DNA of 64,000 nt. Source: JACQFK01 sp964619955 (GTDB lineage Bacteria > Planctomycetota > MHYJ01 > JACPRB01). The position numbers and the translations under genes were made by a program. Shown here one piece after another: positions 15,054 through 22,996 of the stretch. The DNA lies in NCBI GenBank assembly GCA_964619955.1, contig CAZUJF010000003.1:62001-126000 (forward strand). Direction: 5' to 3'. The notes under the pieces were generated by a model. It had not been told where the DNA came from. It did not search any database and saw only the letters and a program-made list of their open reading frames with translations. Numbering within the stretch: the first letter of the stretch is position 1; the number at the start of each line of letters is the position of its first letter.

Positions 15054-15080
15054 GCGGACCCCGGAAGCGGCGCGGGGGCG

Positions 15081-15086
15081 TACAAT
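15081..15086 (+). promoter_or_regulatory. TACAAT -10-like box 6 nt before the WD40 gene
   Basis: TACAAT, then 6 nt, then the GTG start at 15093. No good -35 at 16-18 nt upstream. Another candidate leaderless start. Confidence 0.45.
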
Positions 15087-15092
15087 ACCCGG

Positions 15093-16943
15093 GTGAAGAC
15101 GCTGCTGCTCCTCCTGGCGCTGCAGGAGCGCGTCGATCTCGAGGGGGACCCGCTGCCCAAGGGGGCCGCCGCCCGCGTGGGCACCCTCCGCCTCCGCCAC
15201 GACGACACCGTCACCTCCGTCGCCTACTCGCCGGACGGCAAGGTCGTCGCCTCGTGCGGACACGACGGCACCTTGCGCGTCTGGGACGCGGCGGGCGGGA
15301 AGCGCCTCTTCGCCGTCGAGGGCCACCGCGGCCGCATGTATTCGCTGGCGTTCTCCCCCGACGGCAAACGCATCGCCACCACCGGGCAGGACAAGACGGT
15401 GCGGCTCTGGGGCGTCGAGAATCTCCTGGAGCGGAGCAGCTTTTTCGGCCACGACGAACACGTCTGGTCCGTGGCGTTTTCGCCGGACGCCTCGCTCGTC
15501 GCCTCCGCCGGCGCCGACGAGGCCGTCATCCTCTGGGACGCCGCCACGGGGCGCGAGAAGTTCCGCCTGAGGGGCCATGAGGGGAACGTCCTCTGCGTCG
15601 CCTTCGCCCCCGACGGGCAGCGTGTCGCCAGCGCCGGCCTCGACGGCACCGTCCGGCTCTGGTCGGTGGAGACCGGGCGCGAGGTGAAGCGCCTGCGCGA
15701 GACCGCCTCCGTCAACGGCGTGGTGTTCGCGCCCGACGGGTCCCGCATCGTCACCTGCACCTGGGCGGGCTCCGTGAAGCTCTGGGATCCCGCGACGGGG
15801 AAGTCCGTGTCCAAGCTCGAGGGCCACAAGGGCGTGGTGTACCGCGTCGCGGTGTCGCCGGACTCGAAACTCGCCGCGACCGCCGGCAAGGACAACACGC
15901 TGCGGCTCTGGGATCTCGCGGCCGCAAAGGAGCTGCGAAGCACGGTGGTGGCGGAGCTGGCGGCCTGGTGCGTCGCGTTCTCGCCCGACGGGAAGACGGT
16001 GGCCTGCGGGACCGGCGACCGGACGCTGCGGTTCTTCGACGTGGAGAGCGGCGAGGAGCGGCTCCGGCGCCAGGGGGGCGGCGGCGTGACGGGCGCGGTG
16101 GCCTGCGCCCCGGACGGCGCCTCGTTCGCCACGGCCTGCGCGGACCGCATCGTGCGGATCTGGGATCCCTCCGGCAGGGAGCTGAGGGCCCTCGAAGGGC
16201 CGCGGGAGGACGTGCGGCTGCTGGCCTGGTCGCCGGAGGGCGGCCGCCTCGCCGCCGCGGACGTCGAGGGGAGCGTGACGATCTACGATCCCGCCACGGG
16301 CCGGCCGGTCGCCCCCTCCGGCCGGCACGAGAAGGTTTCCTTCCTGCTGTTCACGCCCGACGGCCGGCGGCTGCTCAGCGGGGGCGGGGACCGCAGCGTG
16401 CGCGTCTGGGATCCGGAGACCGGCCAGGCGGTGGCCCGGCTGGCGGGGACGGCGGAGGCCGTGCGGTCGATGGCGCTGACGCCGGACGGGAAGACCCTCG
16501 CGGTGGGGGACTGGGAGGGCGGCCTGGCGCTGCTCGACGCCGTCACCGGGAAGGAGTTCCGCGCGTTCCGCAGCCGGGACAACGTCCTGCACAGCCTGGC
16601 CTTCTCGCCCGACGGGCTGCTGCTCGCGGTGGGCGGCTCCGACCAGAACATCGTGCTGCTCGACGTGAAGGAGGGCAAGGCCCTGCGGACGCTCTACGGC
16701 CACTGGGCGGACGTGACAGGGGTGGCCTGGTCCCGGGACGGCAAGTTCCTGCTCTCCATCGGGGACGACCGTTCGGTGCGGGCCTGGGATCTCGCGGGCG
16801 GGCGGGAGCTGCGCTGCTTCGAGGGCCACGAGGACAAGGTGGTCGGCCTCTCGGTCTCGCGCGACGGCCGACGGATCGTGACGGGCTCGCGCGACGGCAC
16901 CGCCCTGCTCTGGGACAGCAGCCTGCTGGAGCCGAAGAAGTAG
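15093..16943 (+). CDS. WD40-repeat protein with signal peptide, two-propeller size
   Basis: 616 residues starting with GTG. A short hydrophobic leader (MKTLLLLLAL) may be a signal peptide. The rest is about fourteen consecutive WD40 repeats of about 41-42 residues with the consensus V-xx-VAFSPDG-xx-LASxGxDxTVRLWD, enough for two seven-bladed propellers. It has no catalytic domain, so it is a scaffold or binding protein, probably outside the cytoplasm if the leader is used. WD40-only proteins of this size are common in Planctomycetota. Partners are unknown. Confidence 0.88.
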   Translation: MKTLLLLLALQERVDLEGDPLPKGAAARVGTLRLRHDDTVTSVAYSPDGKVVASCGHDGTLRVWDAAGGKRLFAVEGHRGRMYSLAFSPDGKRIATTGQDKTVRLWGVENLLERSSFFGHDEHVWSVAFSPDASLVASAGADEAVILWDAATGREKFRLRGHEGNVLCVAFAPDGQRVASAGLDGTVRLWSVETGREVKRLRETASVNGVVFAPDGSRIVTCTWAGSVKLWDPATGKSVSKLEGHKGVVYRVAVSPDSKLAATAGKDNTLRLWDLAAAKELRSTVVAELAAWCVAFSPDGKTVACGTGDRTLRFFDVESGEERLRRQGGGGVTGAVACAPDGASFATACADRIVRIWDPSGRELRALEGPREDVRLLAWSPEGGRLAAADVEGSVTIYDPATGRPVAPSGRHEKVSFLLFTPDGRRLLSGGGDRSVRVWDPETGQAVARLAGTAEAVRSMALTPDGKTLAVGDWEGGLALLDAVTGKEFRAFRSRDNVLHSLAFSPDGLLLAVGGSDQNIVLLDVKEGKALRTLYGHWADVTGVAWSRDGKFLLSIGDDRSVRAWDLAGGRELRCFEGHEDKVVGLSVSRDGRRIVTGSRDGTALLWDSSLLEPKK

Positions 16944-16989
16944 GGTGCTCCCGCGGGAGACCCGGGAAGCGGGATTCCCACTTTCAGCT

Positions 16990-17017
16990 CGAACCGGGAA
17001 TATTCATTCCCGGTTCG
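16990..17017. terminator. Bidirectional hairpin between convergent genes
   Basis: CGAACCGGGAAT (16990-17001), loop ATTC, ATTCCCGGTTCG (17006-17017): a perfect 12-bp stem with a 4-nt loop midway between the WD40 gene and the convergent GGDEF gene. Neither strand has a U-tract, so a role as a classic intrinsic terminator is uncertain; it may block exonucleases or pause RNA polymerase. Confidence 0.6.
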
Positions 17018-17033
17018 GGAAGGGGAGGAAGCC

Positions 17034-18059
17034 CTACTCGGCCGCGGCGAAGCGGTTCTTGCCGTCCTGCTTGGCGCGGTAGAGGGCGCCGTCGGCGGCC
17101 TCGATGAGCTGCACCACCGACATGCCGGCGCGGAACTGCGCGACGCCGACGCTGACCGTCACGGGGAGCCTCTTGTCGTGGAAGAGGAACTCGTGTCTGC
17201 GCACCGCGTCGATGAGGCGCTGGGCGACCGAGGTCGAGCCGGCCGGGTCCGTCTCCGGCAGGATCACCGAGATCTCGTCCCCGCCGGTGCGCGCCGCCAG
17301 ATCCTCCCGGCGCACGGTCGCGCGCAGGACCTTGCCGAGGCCCGAGAGCACGACGTCGCCCGCGGGGTGCCCGTGGCGGTCGTTGATCTCCTTGAACGCG
17401 TCGATGTCGAGGCTCACGAGGCCCAGGGGCCGCTGGTAGCGCTGGGCGCGGTGGATCTCGGTCCTGAGCGACTCGTGGAAGGCGCGGTAGTTCTTGAGCC
17501 CCGTCAGCGCGTCGGTGTGGGCCTGGCTCTGGATCTCGCGGAAGAGCCGCCCGTTGCGCAGCGCCATCGCGAGGATGCGGCTGAGATGCTCCACGACGGG
17601 GGCGTCGTTTTCGAAGGTGCCTTCGACGCGGTCGGCGAGGCAGAGGACGCCGACGAGATACTGCGCCGTCTGCAGCGGCACGACCAGGCAGGTGTCCGTG
17701 GCGTAGTCCGCCTCGTGCGGGCGCTCGAAGCGGGGTCCCCGGCCTTTCAGGAGGGCCTTGAACGAGTCCACCCGCAGGCTGCGGCGCGTCTGGAGCACGT
17801 GGGACAGCAGGCTGCGGGGGTGCAGCTTCAGCGCGATGCGCTCGGGCAGGCGCCGGGCGGGGTCCGGCCCGGCCCGCAGCAGTTCGTGGGTCTCGTATTC
17901 GTAGAGCCAGAGCGAGCAGCGGCGGGCCTTCACGAGCTCCGGGATCTTCGTCAGCGCGGCCTCGGCCAGGCGGTCGAGGTCGAGCACGCCGAAATCCTGG
18001 GCGAGTTCCGAGAGCCGTTCCAGCAGGGCGCTCTCGCTGCGGCGACCTTTCCGGGCCAT
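17034..18059 (-). CDS. GAF-GGDEF diguanylate cyclase
   Basis: Makes cyclic di-GMP. The 341-residue protein has a GAF-like sensor (about 20-165, with RRCSLWLYEYETHELLR and TCLVVPLQTAQYLVGVLCLAD) and a C-terminal GGDEF domain (about 175-340). The active loop is ARTGGDEI, preceded by the metal-binding SLDIDAFKEINDRHGH and the inhibitory I-site RRED five residues upstream. No membrane segment or phospho-receiver, so it is cytoplasmic and probably senses a small ligand. A TTG at 18071 is a less likely start than ATG 18059. The window's degenerate EAL/HDOD proteins are candidate relatives in the same signalling class. Confidence 0.92.
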   Translation of the reverse strand: MARKGRRSESALLERLSELAQDFGVLDLDRLAEAALTKIPELVKARRCSLWLYEYETHELLRAGPDPARRLPERIALKLHPRSLLSHVLQTRRSLRVDSFKALLKGRGPRFERPHEADYATDTCLVVPLQTAQYLVGVLCLADRVEGTFENDAPVVEHLSRILAMALRNGRLFREIQSQAHTDALTGLKNYRAFHESLRTEIHRAQRYQRPLGLVSLDIDAFKEINDRHGHPAGDVVLSGLGKVLRATVRREDLAARTGGDEISVILPETDPAGSTSVAQRLIDAVRRHEFLFHDKRLPVTVSVGVAQFRAGMSVVQLIEAADGALYRAKQDGKNRFAAAE

Positions 18060-18103
18060 GGCCCCATTCAATCATGCCTTCCGTCCGAAGTCCAAGACCC
18101 GCT

Positions 18104-18131
18104 TTGATTGCCGGGGTCCCGGGGGTACACT
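18104..18131 (+). promoter_or_regulatory. Promoter of the SpoIID gene (TTGATT-N16-TACACT)
   Basis: TTGATT (18104-18109), 16 nt, TACACT (18126-18131), then 25 nt including a purine-rich Shine-Dalgarno (GAGAGAGGGGGG) before ATG 18157. This promoter leaves a normal short 5' UTR. Confidence 0.6.
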
Positions 18132-18156
18132 GAGGGGGTTCGAGAGAGAGGGGGGC

Positions 18157-19419
18157 ATGGCCCGCCGCGATTTGTTCCACGTCCTGACCGTCGTCGGCGT
18201 CACCACGCTGGCGTTCGTCTTTCACTCGTGCGGCTCCGGCCGTCCCGTGAAGCAGGACCTCCACATCGGCGAGGTCAGCGCCCCGCCGACGGTGTCGGTC
18301 GGGCTGACCCGCTGCCTCCGCGAGGGCTCCGTCCGGATCCGCCTCCGCTCGTCCTGGGAGCTGCGCGGGGCGAAGGGGCTGCTGGCGAAGCGGCCGGCGG
18401 GAGACTGGCTGGAGCTCAAGGCCGGCGAGAAGCTTCTGCTGGGCGGGGAGTCCCTTTCGGAAAGCCCGCTGACGATCGTGCCCGAGGAGCCCGGGACGAT
18501 CGACGTCGAGTACGCGAAGGATTTCAGGGGCAACCCCGTCAAGCCCCTGACCGTGGCCTACGCGGGGAGGCTCCACCTCCATCTCCTGCCCGGACAGAAA
18601 CTCGCGCTCGTGAACGAACTCGACCTGGAGGAGTACCTGCGCGGCGTGGTCGGACGGGAGATGAATCTCGGGGAGGGCGTGGAGGCGCTGAAGGCGCAGG
18701 TCATCGCGGCGCGGACCTACGCCGTGCACGAGCAGCGGCTCGACCGCCTCCGCCGCATCAAGGGGGAGAAGTTCGATCTCTACGACGACGAGCGCTCGCA
18801 GGTCTACGGCGGCCTGGAACGCTCCTCGGCGCTGGCCTCGCGCCTGGTCGACGAAACCCGCGGGCTCTTCCTGGTCTGGGAGGGGAAGCTCGTCCGCACC
18901 TTCTACTCCGCGGCCTGCGGGGGCCATACCGAGCCGGCGTGGGAGGTCATGCAGGACGAGACCGAGCGCATGCCGCCGCTCTCGGGCACCGCGTGCGAGT
19001 ACTGCCAGCGGCGCGCCCTCTACAAATGGAAGGAGCCGGTGACGATCCCCAAGAAGGAGATCGCGGAGAAGTGCCTGCCCAAGGATCTGCAGAACGCGAA
19101 GATCCTGAAGATCGAGATCACCAAGACCCTTCCCGGGGGCCACGCGCAGGAGCTGTCGATCAGCTTCGAGAACTCCTCCCGCGTCGTCAAACTCCACGCG
19201 AACAACGAGTTCCGCCGCCCGCTGGCCGCCCGCTTCCGTAGCACGCTCTGGGACGTCATCGAGGACAAGGGGGACACGTTCGTGATCTACGGCCGCGGGT
19301 ACGGCCACGGCGCCGGCCTCTGCCAGACCGGGGCCTACGAGATGGCGAAGGACGGCAAAACGGGATCCGAGATCCTGGAGTACTACTACCCGACGGCGAA
19401 GGTGCGAAAGCTCTACTGA
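18157..19419 (+). CDS. SpoIID/LytB-domain peptidoglycan-acting protein
   Basis: 420 residues. An N-terminal hydrophobic segment (7-24) ends in FHSC, a weak lipobox. The SpoIID domain covers about 140-415, with ELDLEEYLRGVVGREM, AARTYAV and the C-terminal YGRGYGHGAGLCQTGAYEMA and YYYPTAKV motifs. The middle contains a CEYC-type Cys pair. Homologs are lytic transglycosylases (SpoIID) or amidase enhancers (LytB). Here it probably acts on denuded peptidoglycan at the cell envelope. Not sporulation-specific: SpoIID domains occur widely. Confidence 0.87.
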   Translation: MARRDLFHVLTVVGVTTLAFVFHSCGSGRPVKQDLHIGEVSAPPTVSVGLTRCLREGSVRIRLRSSWELRGAKGLLAKRPAGDWLELKAGEKLLLGGESLSESPLTIVPEEPGTIDVEYAKDFRGNPVKPLTVAYAGRLHLHLLPGQKLALVNELDLEEYLRGVVGREMNLGEGVEALKAQVIAARTYAVHEQRLDRLRRIKGEKFDLYDDERSQVYGGLERSSALASRLVDETRGLFLVWEGKLVRTFYSAACGGHTEPAWEVMQDETERMPPLSGTACEYCQRRALYKWKEPVTIPKKEIAEKCLPKDLQNAKILKIEITKTLPGGHAQELSISFENSSRVVKLHANNEFRRPLAARFRSTLWDVIEDKGDTFVIYGRGYGHGAGLCQTGAYEMAKDGKTGSEILEYYYPTAKVRKLY

Positions 19420-19442
19420 TGGATCCGCGGCCGGGCGCGGCT

Positions 19443-19448
19443 TAGAAT
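19443..19448 (+). promoter_or_regulatory. TAGAAT -10-like box before the FlgG-like gene
   Basis: TAGAAT lies 18 nt before ATG 19467, with a Shine-Dalgarno GAGGGG 7 nt before the ATG. It starts just after the SpoIID stop, so the FlgG-like gene probably has its own transcript. Confidence 0.4.
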
Positions 19449-19466
19449 GGGGACGAGGGGTTATCG

Positions 19467-20159
19467 ATGCTGGCCGACGCTGTCTCCCTTTCCGGCATCC
19501 ATTCCGGGGTCTTCCGCCTCGGGACGGCGGCGCACCGCATCGCCAACGCCCTGACGCCTGGCTTCCGCAGCTCCCGCGCCGACCAGGTCACGCTGCGCGG
19601 CGGCGGCACGACGATCGCCGGCCGCACCCTGCGCTTCTCCTCCGGACCGCTCTCGCCGGCCGCCGGGTTCAGTCTGGCGATCCAGGGGGAGGGCTTCTTC
19701 CAGATCCGGACCCCCCAGGGGCCGCAGCTCGCGCGTTCCGGACAGTTCCACGTCGACGGGGCGGGCGATATCGTCACGTCCGGAGGCGGTCTTCTGGAGG
19801 GGGCGGGACCCGTCCCTCCGGGCGCCTCCTCGATCCTCGTCACCGGCGACGGCCGCGTGCTCGCGGTGCTGCCGGACGGCTCCGTGGACCAGATCGGCTC
19901 GATCCCGCTTTTCGACGTCGCGAATCCGGGCGGCCTTCTGGAGGAGGAGGGCACGCTCTTTTCCGCCGGGCCCGCCTCCGGTCCACCCCTGCCCGGCGCC
20001 GCGGGGAGCATCCTCTTCGGCGCGCTTGAAGGCTCCAACAGCGATCTCGCCGCCGAGCTGGCCGACGCGGCGTTCGCGCGGGCGAGCATCGAAAGCAACA
20101 TCGCGGTGCTGCGGACGCAGGACGAAGCCCTCGGCGACCTGCTCGACGTGCTCGCTTAG
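19467..20159 (+). CDS. FlgG/FlgF-like flagellar rod-hook family protein (orphan)
   Basis: 230 residues. N-terminal SLSGIHSGVFRLGTAAHRIANALTPGF matches the rod N-helix with the usual N-x-x-T-P-G motif; FSLAIQGEGFFQIRTPQGPQLARSGQFHVDGAGDIVTSGG is the FlgG/FlgF core, and the C-terminus LEGSNSDLAAELADAAFARASIESNIAVLRTQDEAL is the matching rod C-helix. It is short compared with FlgG (about 260). No other flagellar gene is nearby. It may be a relic, a repurposed rod protein, or part of a dispersed flagellar set. Confidence 0.85.
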   Translation: MLADAVSLSGIHSGVFRLGTAAHRIANALTPGFRSSRADQVTLRGGGTTIAGRTLRFSSGPLSPAAGFSLAIQGEGFFQIRTPQGPQLARSGQFHVDGAGDIVTSGGGLLEGAGPVPPGASSILVTGDGRVLAVLPDGSVDQIGSIPLFDVANPGGLLEEEGTLFSAGPASGPPLPGAAGSILFGALEGSNSDLAAELADAAFARASIESNIAVLRTQDEALGDLLDVLA

Positions 20160-20747
20160 ATGTCGGACGCCGCCCGGGCCTTCTGGGGCTGGTTCGCCGC
20201 CAACGCCCCCCGGCTGCAGGCGTACCGCAAGGGTCCGGACCCGGTCCTTGCCGAACTGGCGGGGGAGCTGGCCGGGGTCCACGCCGGGCTCACGTTCGAG
20301 CTGGGGCCCCTCGTCGAGGGCTGCCGGGACTTCATCGTCAGCGCCGACGGCCTGCGGAAGCTCTTCCCGGAGGTCCGCGCGCTGATCGCCGCGGCCCCCG
20401 CGATCCCCGGCTGGAGGATCGTCGCGTTCCGCCAGCGCCGGCAGGATCCGGTGGTGGTCCGGGTGGACAAGCTCAAGATCGAAGGCGGGGACGTCTGGTT
20501 CCGCGCGGAGCGGGACGGCCCCCGCGCCGGGCTCTTCCTCTTCGTGCGAGACCTGACGGAGGAGAACTTCAAGGTCCTGGGGGGCGCGGTGATGATCCTT
20601 CTGGACGCGGCGCTGGGCGAATACGACACGGAGACCAAGGTGGGCTTCATCGAATGGGCCGAGCTGCCCGGGGATCCGGCGGCGGCGGGTTTGAGGCCCT
20701 TCCGCGAACTGTCCCTCGCGGTGGACCTGATCGCCGGGTCTACTTGA
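20160..20747 (+). CDS. Conserved hypothetical protein
   Basis: 195 residues with no signal peptide. Starts at the base after the FlgG-like stop (TAGATG), so they are translationally coupled. Recurrent features are MSDAARAFWGWFAANA, LGPLVEGCRDFIVSADGLRKLFPEV, PGWRIVAFRQRR and LLDAALGEYDTETKVGFIEW. I recall similar uncharacterised proteins that share this layout but cannot name a family or function. The 3' end overlaps the convergent TPR gene by 8 nt. Confidence 0.6.
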   Translation: MSDAARAFWGWFAANAPRLQAYRKGPDPVLAELAGELAGVHAGLTFELGPLVEGCRDFIVSADGLRKLFPEVRALIAAAPAIPGWRIVAFRQRRQDPVVVRVDKLKIEGGDVWFRAERDGPRAGLFLFVRDLTEENFKVLGGAVMILLDAALGEYDTETKVGFIEWAELPGDPAAAGLRPFRELSLAVDLIAGST

Positions 20748-21849
20748 CCTCGCTGATGGCCTTCTGGGCCTCGCCGCGCAGCGCGGATCCCGGATAGAGC
20801 TTCTCGAGATCCCGGAAGAGCTCCATGGCCCGGGACTTCCAGGTGTCCTTCTTGGCCTTGTCCTTTTCGGCCGCGGCCACGCGGGCGACGGCCACGGTCC
20901 CGCGGCCCAGGGAGGTTTCGTGTTCGCGCGTGGTGTCGCCGCCCTTGTTCAGGGCGAAGGCGCCCTGCAGGAAGTCGAGCATCGCCTCCCGGGCCTTGCC
21001 GGCCTGGAGCTGGACTTCGCCGCGGGCGTTGAAGGCGGCGGTGAGCAGGCGCGTGCTGGCGTTCTTCTTGCCCTTGAGGTCGCTGAGGACGATCTCGGCG
21101 CGGGCGTTGGCCTGGGTCCAGTCCTGCGTGGCCACCAGGCAGCGCAGCTCGCCGAGGGTCGCCTCTTCGCCGACGTCGCGGTCGCGCGAGTACTTCTTGT
21201 GGATGGCGAGCGCCTCGCGGTGTTTGCCCTGCAGTTCGGAGAGGCCGGCCTTCATGAGTTCCGCGGATTTCGCCCATTCCGCCAGGCCGTCCGCCTGGGC
21301 GCGCTGTTCGAAGGCCGCCATGGCCGCCGCGGCCTTGGCGATGTCCCGCCGGTCGAGATGGGCCTTGATCTCGATCTCGTAGGATTCGCGGAGGAAGAAG
21401 CTGTCCGCGCGCTGTTCGCGCAGGGCCTTGACGGCCGCCTCGACGCCCGCGGTGCTCCCCTTGGCGTACTGGGACCGCACGATGTTGATCGCGGCCATCT
21501 GCTTCTGGAGCTCCGGGGTGCGCTGGTCGCGGCGCACGCGGTCGAAGCGCTCGATGGCGCTGTCGAAGTCGCCGTTCTGCATGGCCGCGAGCGCGGTGCC
21601 GAAATCGAAGGTGAGCTTGTTCTGGTCGGGGATGATCTCGGCGACGAGCTTGGCGTCCGCCTGCTGCTTGGCGAGGGTGCCGCCCACCTCGATCTCGAAC
21701 TCCACGGTCTTGTAGGTGAGGTTGCCCACGACGCCCTGGATGTCGGGCGTCTTGCCGGAGTCCTTGAATCGGATCGTGTCCTGGGCCCGCAGCCCCGCGG
21801 CGGCCGACAGGAGAGTCACGAGGGCGATCACGGTGCGTGTGGCGGTCAT
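20740..21849 (-). CDS. Secreted TPR-like protein
   Basis: 369 residues with a signal peptide (hydrophobic 6-18, LRAQ) and a small N-terminal beta region (IRFKDSGKTPDIQGVVGNLTYKTVEFEIEVGG), then helical TPR-like repeats (about 85-365; for example GDFDSAIERFDRV, GKAREAMLDFLQGAFAL, MELFRDLEKLYPGSALRGEAQ). Probably a periplasmic scaffold. No catalytic motif. Confidence 0.75.
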   Translation of the reverse strand: MTATRTVIALVTLLSAAAGLRAQDTIRFKDSGKTPDIQGVVGNLTYKTVEFEIEVGGTLAKQQADAKLVAEIIPDQNKLTFDFGTALAAMQNGDFDSAIERFDRVRRDQRTPELQKQMAAINIVRSQYAKGSTAGVEAAVKALREQRADSFFLRESYEIEIKAHLDRRDIAKAAAAMAAFEQRAQADGLAEWAKSAELMKAGLSELQGKHREALAIHKKYSRDRDVGEEATLGELRCLVATQDWTQANARAEIVLSDLKGKKNASTRLLTAAFNARGEVQLQAGKAREAMLDFLQGAFALNKGGDTTREHETSLGRGTVAVARVAAAEKDKAKKDTWKSRAMELFRDLEKLYPGSALRGEAQKAISEVK

Positions 21850-21880
21850 GTCAGAGTCACCCCAACCATCGGGCCATCAG

Positions 21881-21904
21881 GGGGGGCCGCACCGGCGGCC
21901 CCCC
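21881..21904. terminator. GC hairpin downstream of the lipoprotein operon
   Basis: GGGGGGCCGC (21881-21890), loop ACCG, GCGGCCCCCC (21895-21904): perfect 10-bp stem in the 81-nt gap between the lipoprotein stop and the TPR gene start. No U-tract on either strand. Position suggests it ends the five-gene minus-strand operon. Confidence 0.5.
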
Positions 21905-21930
21905 GGTCAATAGACGCCGGATACAGCCTT

Positions 21931-22332
21931 CTACTGCAGGGTTCTCGTCAGGTCCGCGCCGCACTTGGGACATTTGCCGGCCACGGGCTCCTTGACGGAA
22001 TCCTTGGCGCAGGTGAACCACTGCTCCTTCATCTGGGTGTCGGCGTGTTTGAGGCAGGCGCCCTTGGAGGGGAAGGTGACCGTGCAGCCTTCCTTCGGGC
22101 AGGCGAAGCTCGCCGCGACGGCGGTCTTGCCCACGGGACCGGAAGATTTGTGCGTGTCCGGCGCGGCGGGCGGCTTCGGCTTGGGGGCCTCCATGACCGG
22201 AGGCTTGGCCGCGGGCGCGTCGAGCTTGACGGGAGCCGGAGCTGTCGCGGGCGGCTTCTTCTTGGGGTCCGTGCCGATGTCGCAGGCGGCCAGCAGCAGA
22301 ACCGCGGATGCCGTGACGGTCAGAAGCTTCAT
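21931..22332 (-). CDS. Lipoprotein with a Cys-rich zinc-ribbon-like C-terminus
   Basis: 133 residues. The signal peptide ends in a lipobox LLLAAC, followed by a long Pro/Ala/Lys linker (about 20-70) and a C-terminal domain with FACPKEGC, CLKH, FTCAK and GKCPKCGAD: enough Cys/His for one or two metal-binding knuckles. Lipid-anchored zinc-ribbon proteins are unusual because the periplasm is oxidising; the Cys could instead form disulfides. ATG 22332 is preferred over 22338 because the Shine-Dalgarno GGGGAG is 7 nt before it. The upstream methyltransferase stop overlaps this leader. Confidence 0.7.
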   Translation of the reverse strand: MKLLTVTASAVLLLAACDIGTDPKKKPPATAPAPVKLDAPAAKPPVMEAPKPKPPAAPDTHKSSGPVGKTAVAASFACPKEGCTVTFPSKGACLKHADTQMKEQWFTCAKDSVKEPVAGKCPKCGADLTRTLQ

Positions 22333-22334
22333 GG

Positions 22335-22994
22335 TCATCTCCCCTTATTCGCACCGTCCCTCTTCCGCAGAAGGACGTGGTGAAACCCGTTGAGCCCGTC
22401 ATGTTCCTCAAGATGGGCCGACATGTCAAACGTTTCGCCGAGGGCCCGGCGAATCTCCGCGGGGCTGAAAAAGTGGTCGTAGTGGCCCCGGTGCACGAGC
22501 CAGTTCCGCGTCCGGCGTTCCGCGGCGTGGTGGCGGAACTTCATCGAGAAGACGGACAGCAGCAGCCGGCCGCCCGGCGCGAGGATGCGGGCGATGCCCT
22601 GCCGGTAGCGCGCCCAGTCCCGGACCAGCACATGGTGGAAACAGCCGTAGTCGAGGACGAGGTCGAAGGCCCCGTCGGGGAAGTCCGGATGCAGCGCGTC
22701 GCCGGTGACGAAACGCGCGTGTTCGCCGGCCCGGCGCAGGGCCGCGCGGGCCTTGGCCACGGCGAGCGGTTCGAGGTCCAGCCCGGTGACCCGCCAGCCC
22801 CGGCGGGCGAGATGGAGCGTGTGCCGGCCCTCGCCGCAGCCGAGGTCGAGGGCGGGGCGCCCGCGGCCGGGTCCGAGCCCGGACAGCAGCTTCGCCACGA
22901 ACGGCGTGGCCCCCTCGACCGGCCAGCCATGCCGCCCGGAGACGTAGGCCTTCCGGAAATAGCGTTTCTGCCCGGCGTAGATCGCGTTCGACAT
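22335..22994 (-). CDS. SAM-dependent class I methyltransferase
   Basis: 219 residues. SAM-binding motif ALDLGCGEGRHTLHLARRGW, motif II VTGLDLEPLAVAKARA, acidic DALHPDFPDGAFDLVLDYGCFHHV and post-motif RILAPGGRLLLSVFS. Substrate unknown; the family includes thiopurine- or tellurite-resistance type methyltransferases. ATG 22994 has GGAGA 6 nt upstream; ATG 23000 overlaps the upstream stop (ATGA) and is an equally possible coupled start. Confidence 0.82.
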   Translation of the reverse strand: MSNAIYAGQKRYFRKAYVSGRHGWPVEGATPFVAKLLSGLGPGRGRPALDLGCGEGRHTLHLARRGWRVTGLDLEPLAVAKARAALRRAGEHARFVTGDALHPDFPDGAFDLVLDYGCFHHVLVRDWARYRQGIARILAPGGRLLLSVFSMKFRHHAAERRTRNWLVHRGHYDHFFSPAEIRRALGETFDMSAHLEEHDGLNGFHHVLLRKRDGANKGR

Positions 22995-22996
22995 GC

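Noticed and set aside
13671..16829. 1052-codon minus-strand frame
   Set aside because: Shadow of manA and the WD40 gene; its repeated His/Arg/Pro/Gly pattern merely mirrors the WD40 repeats.
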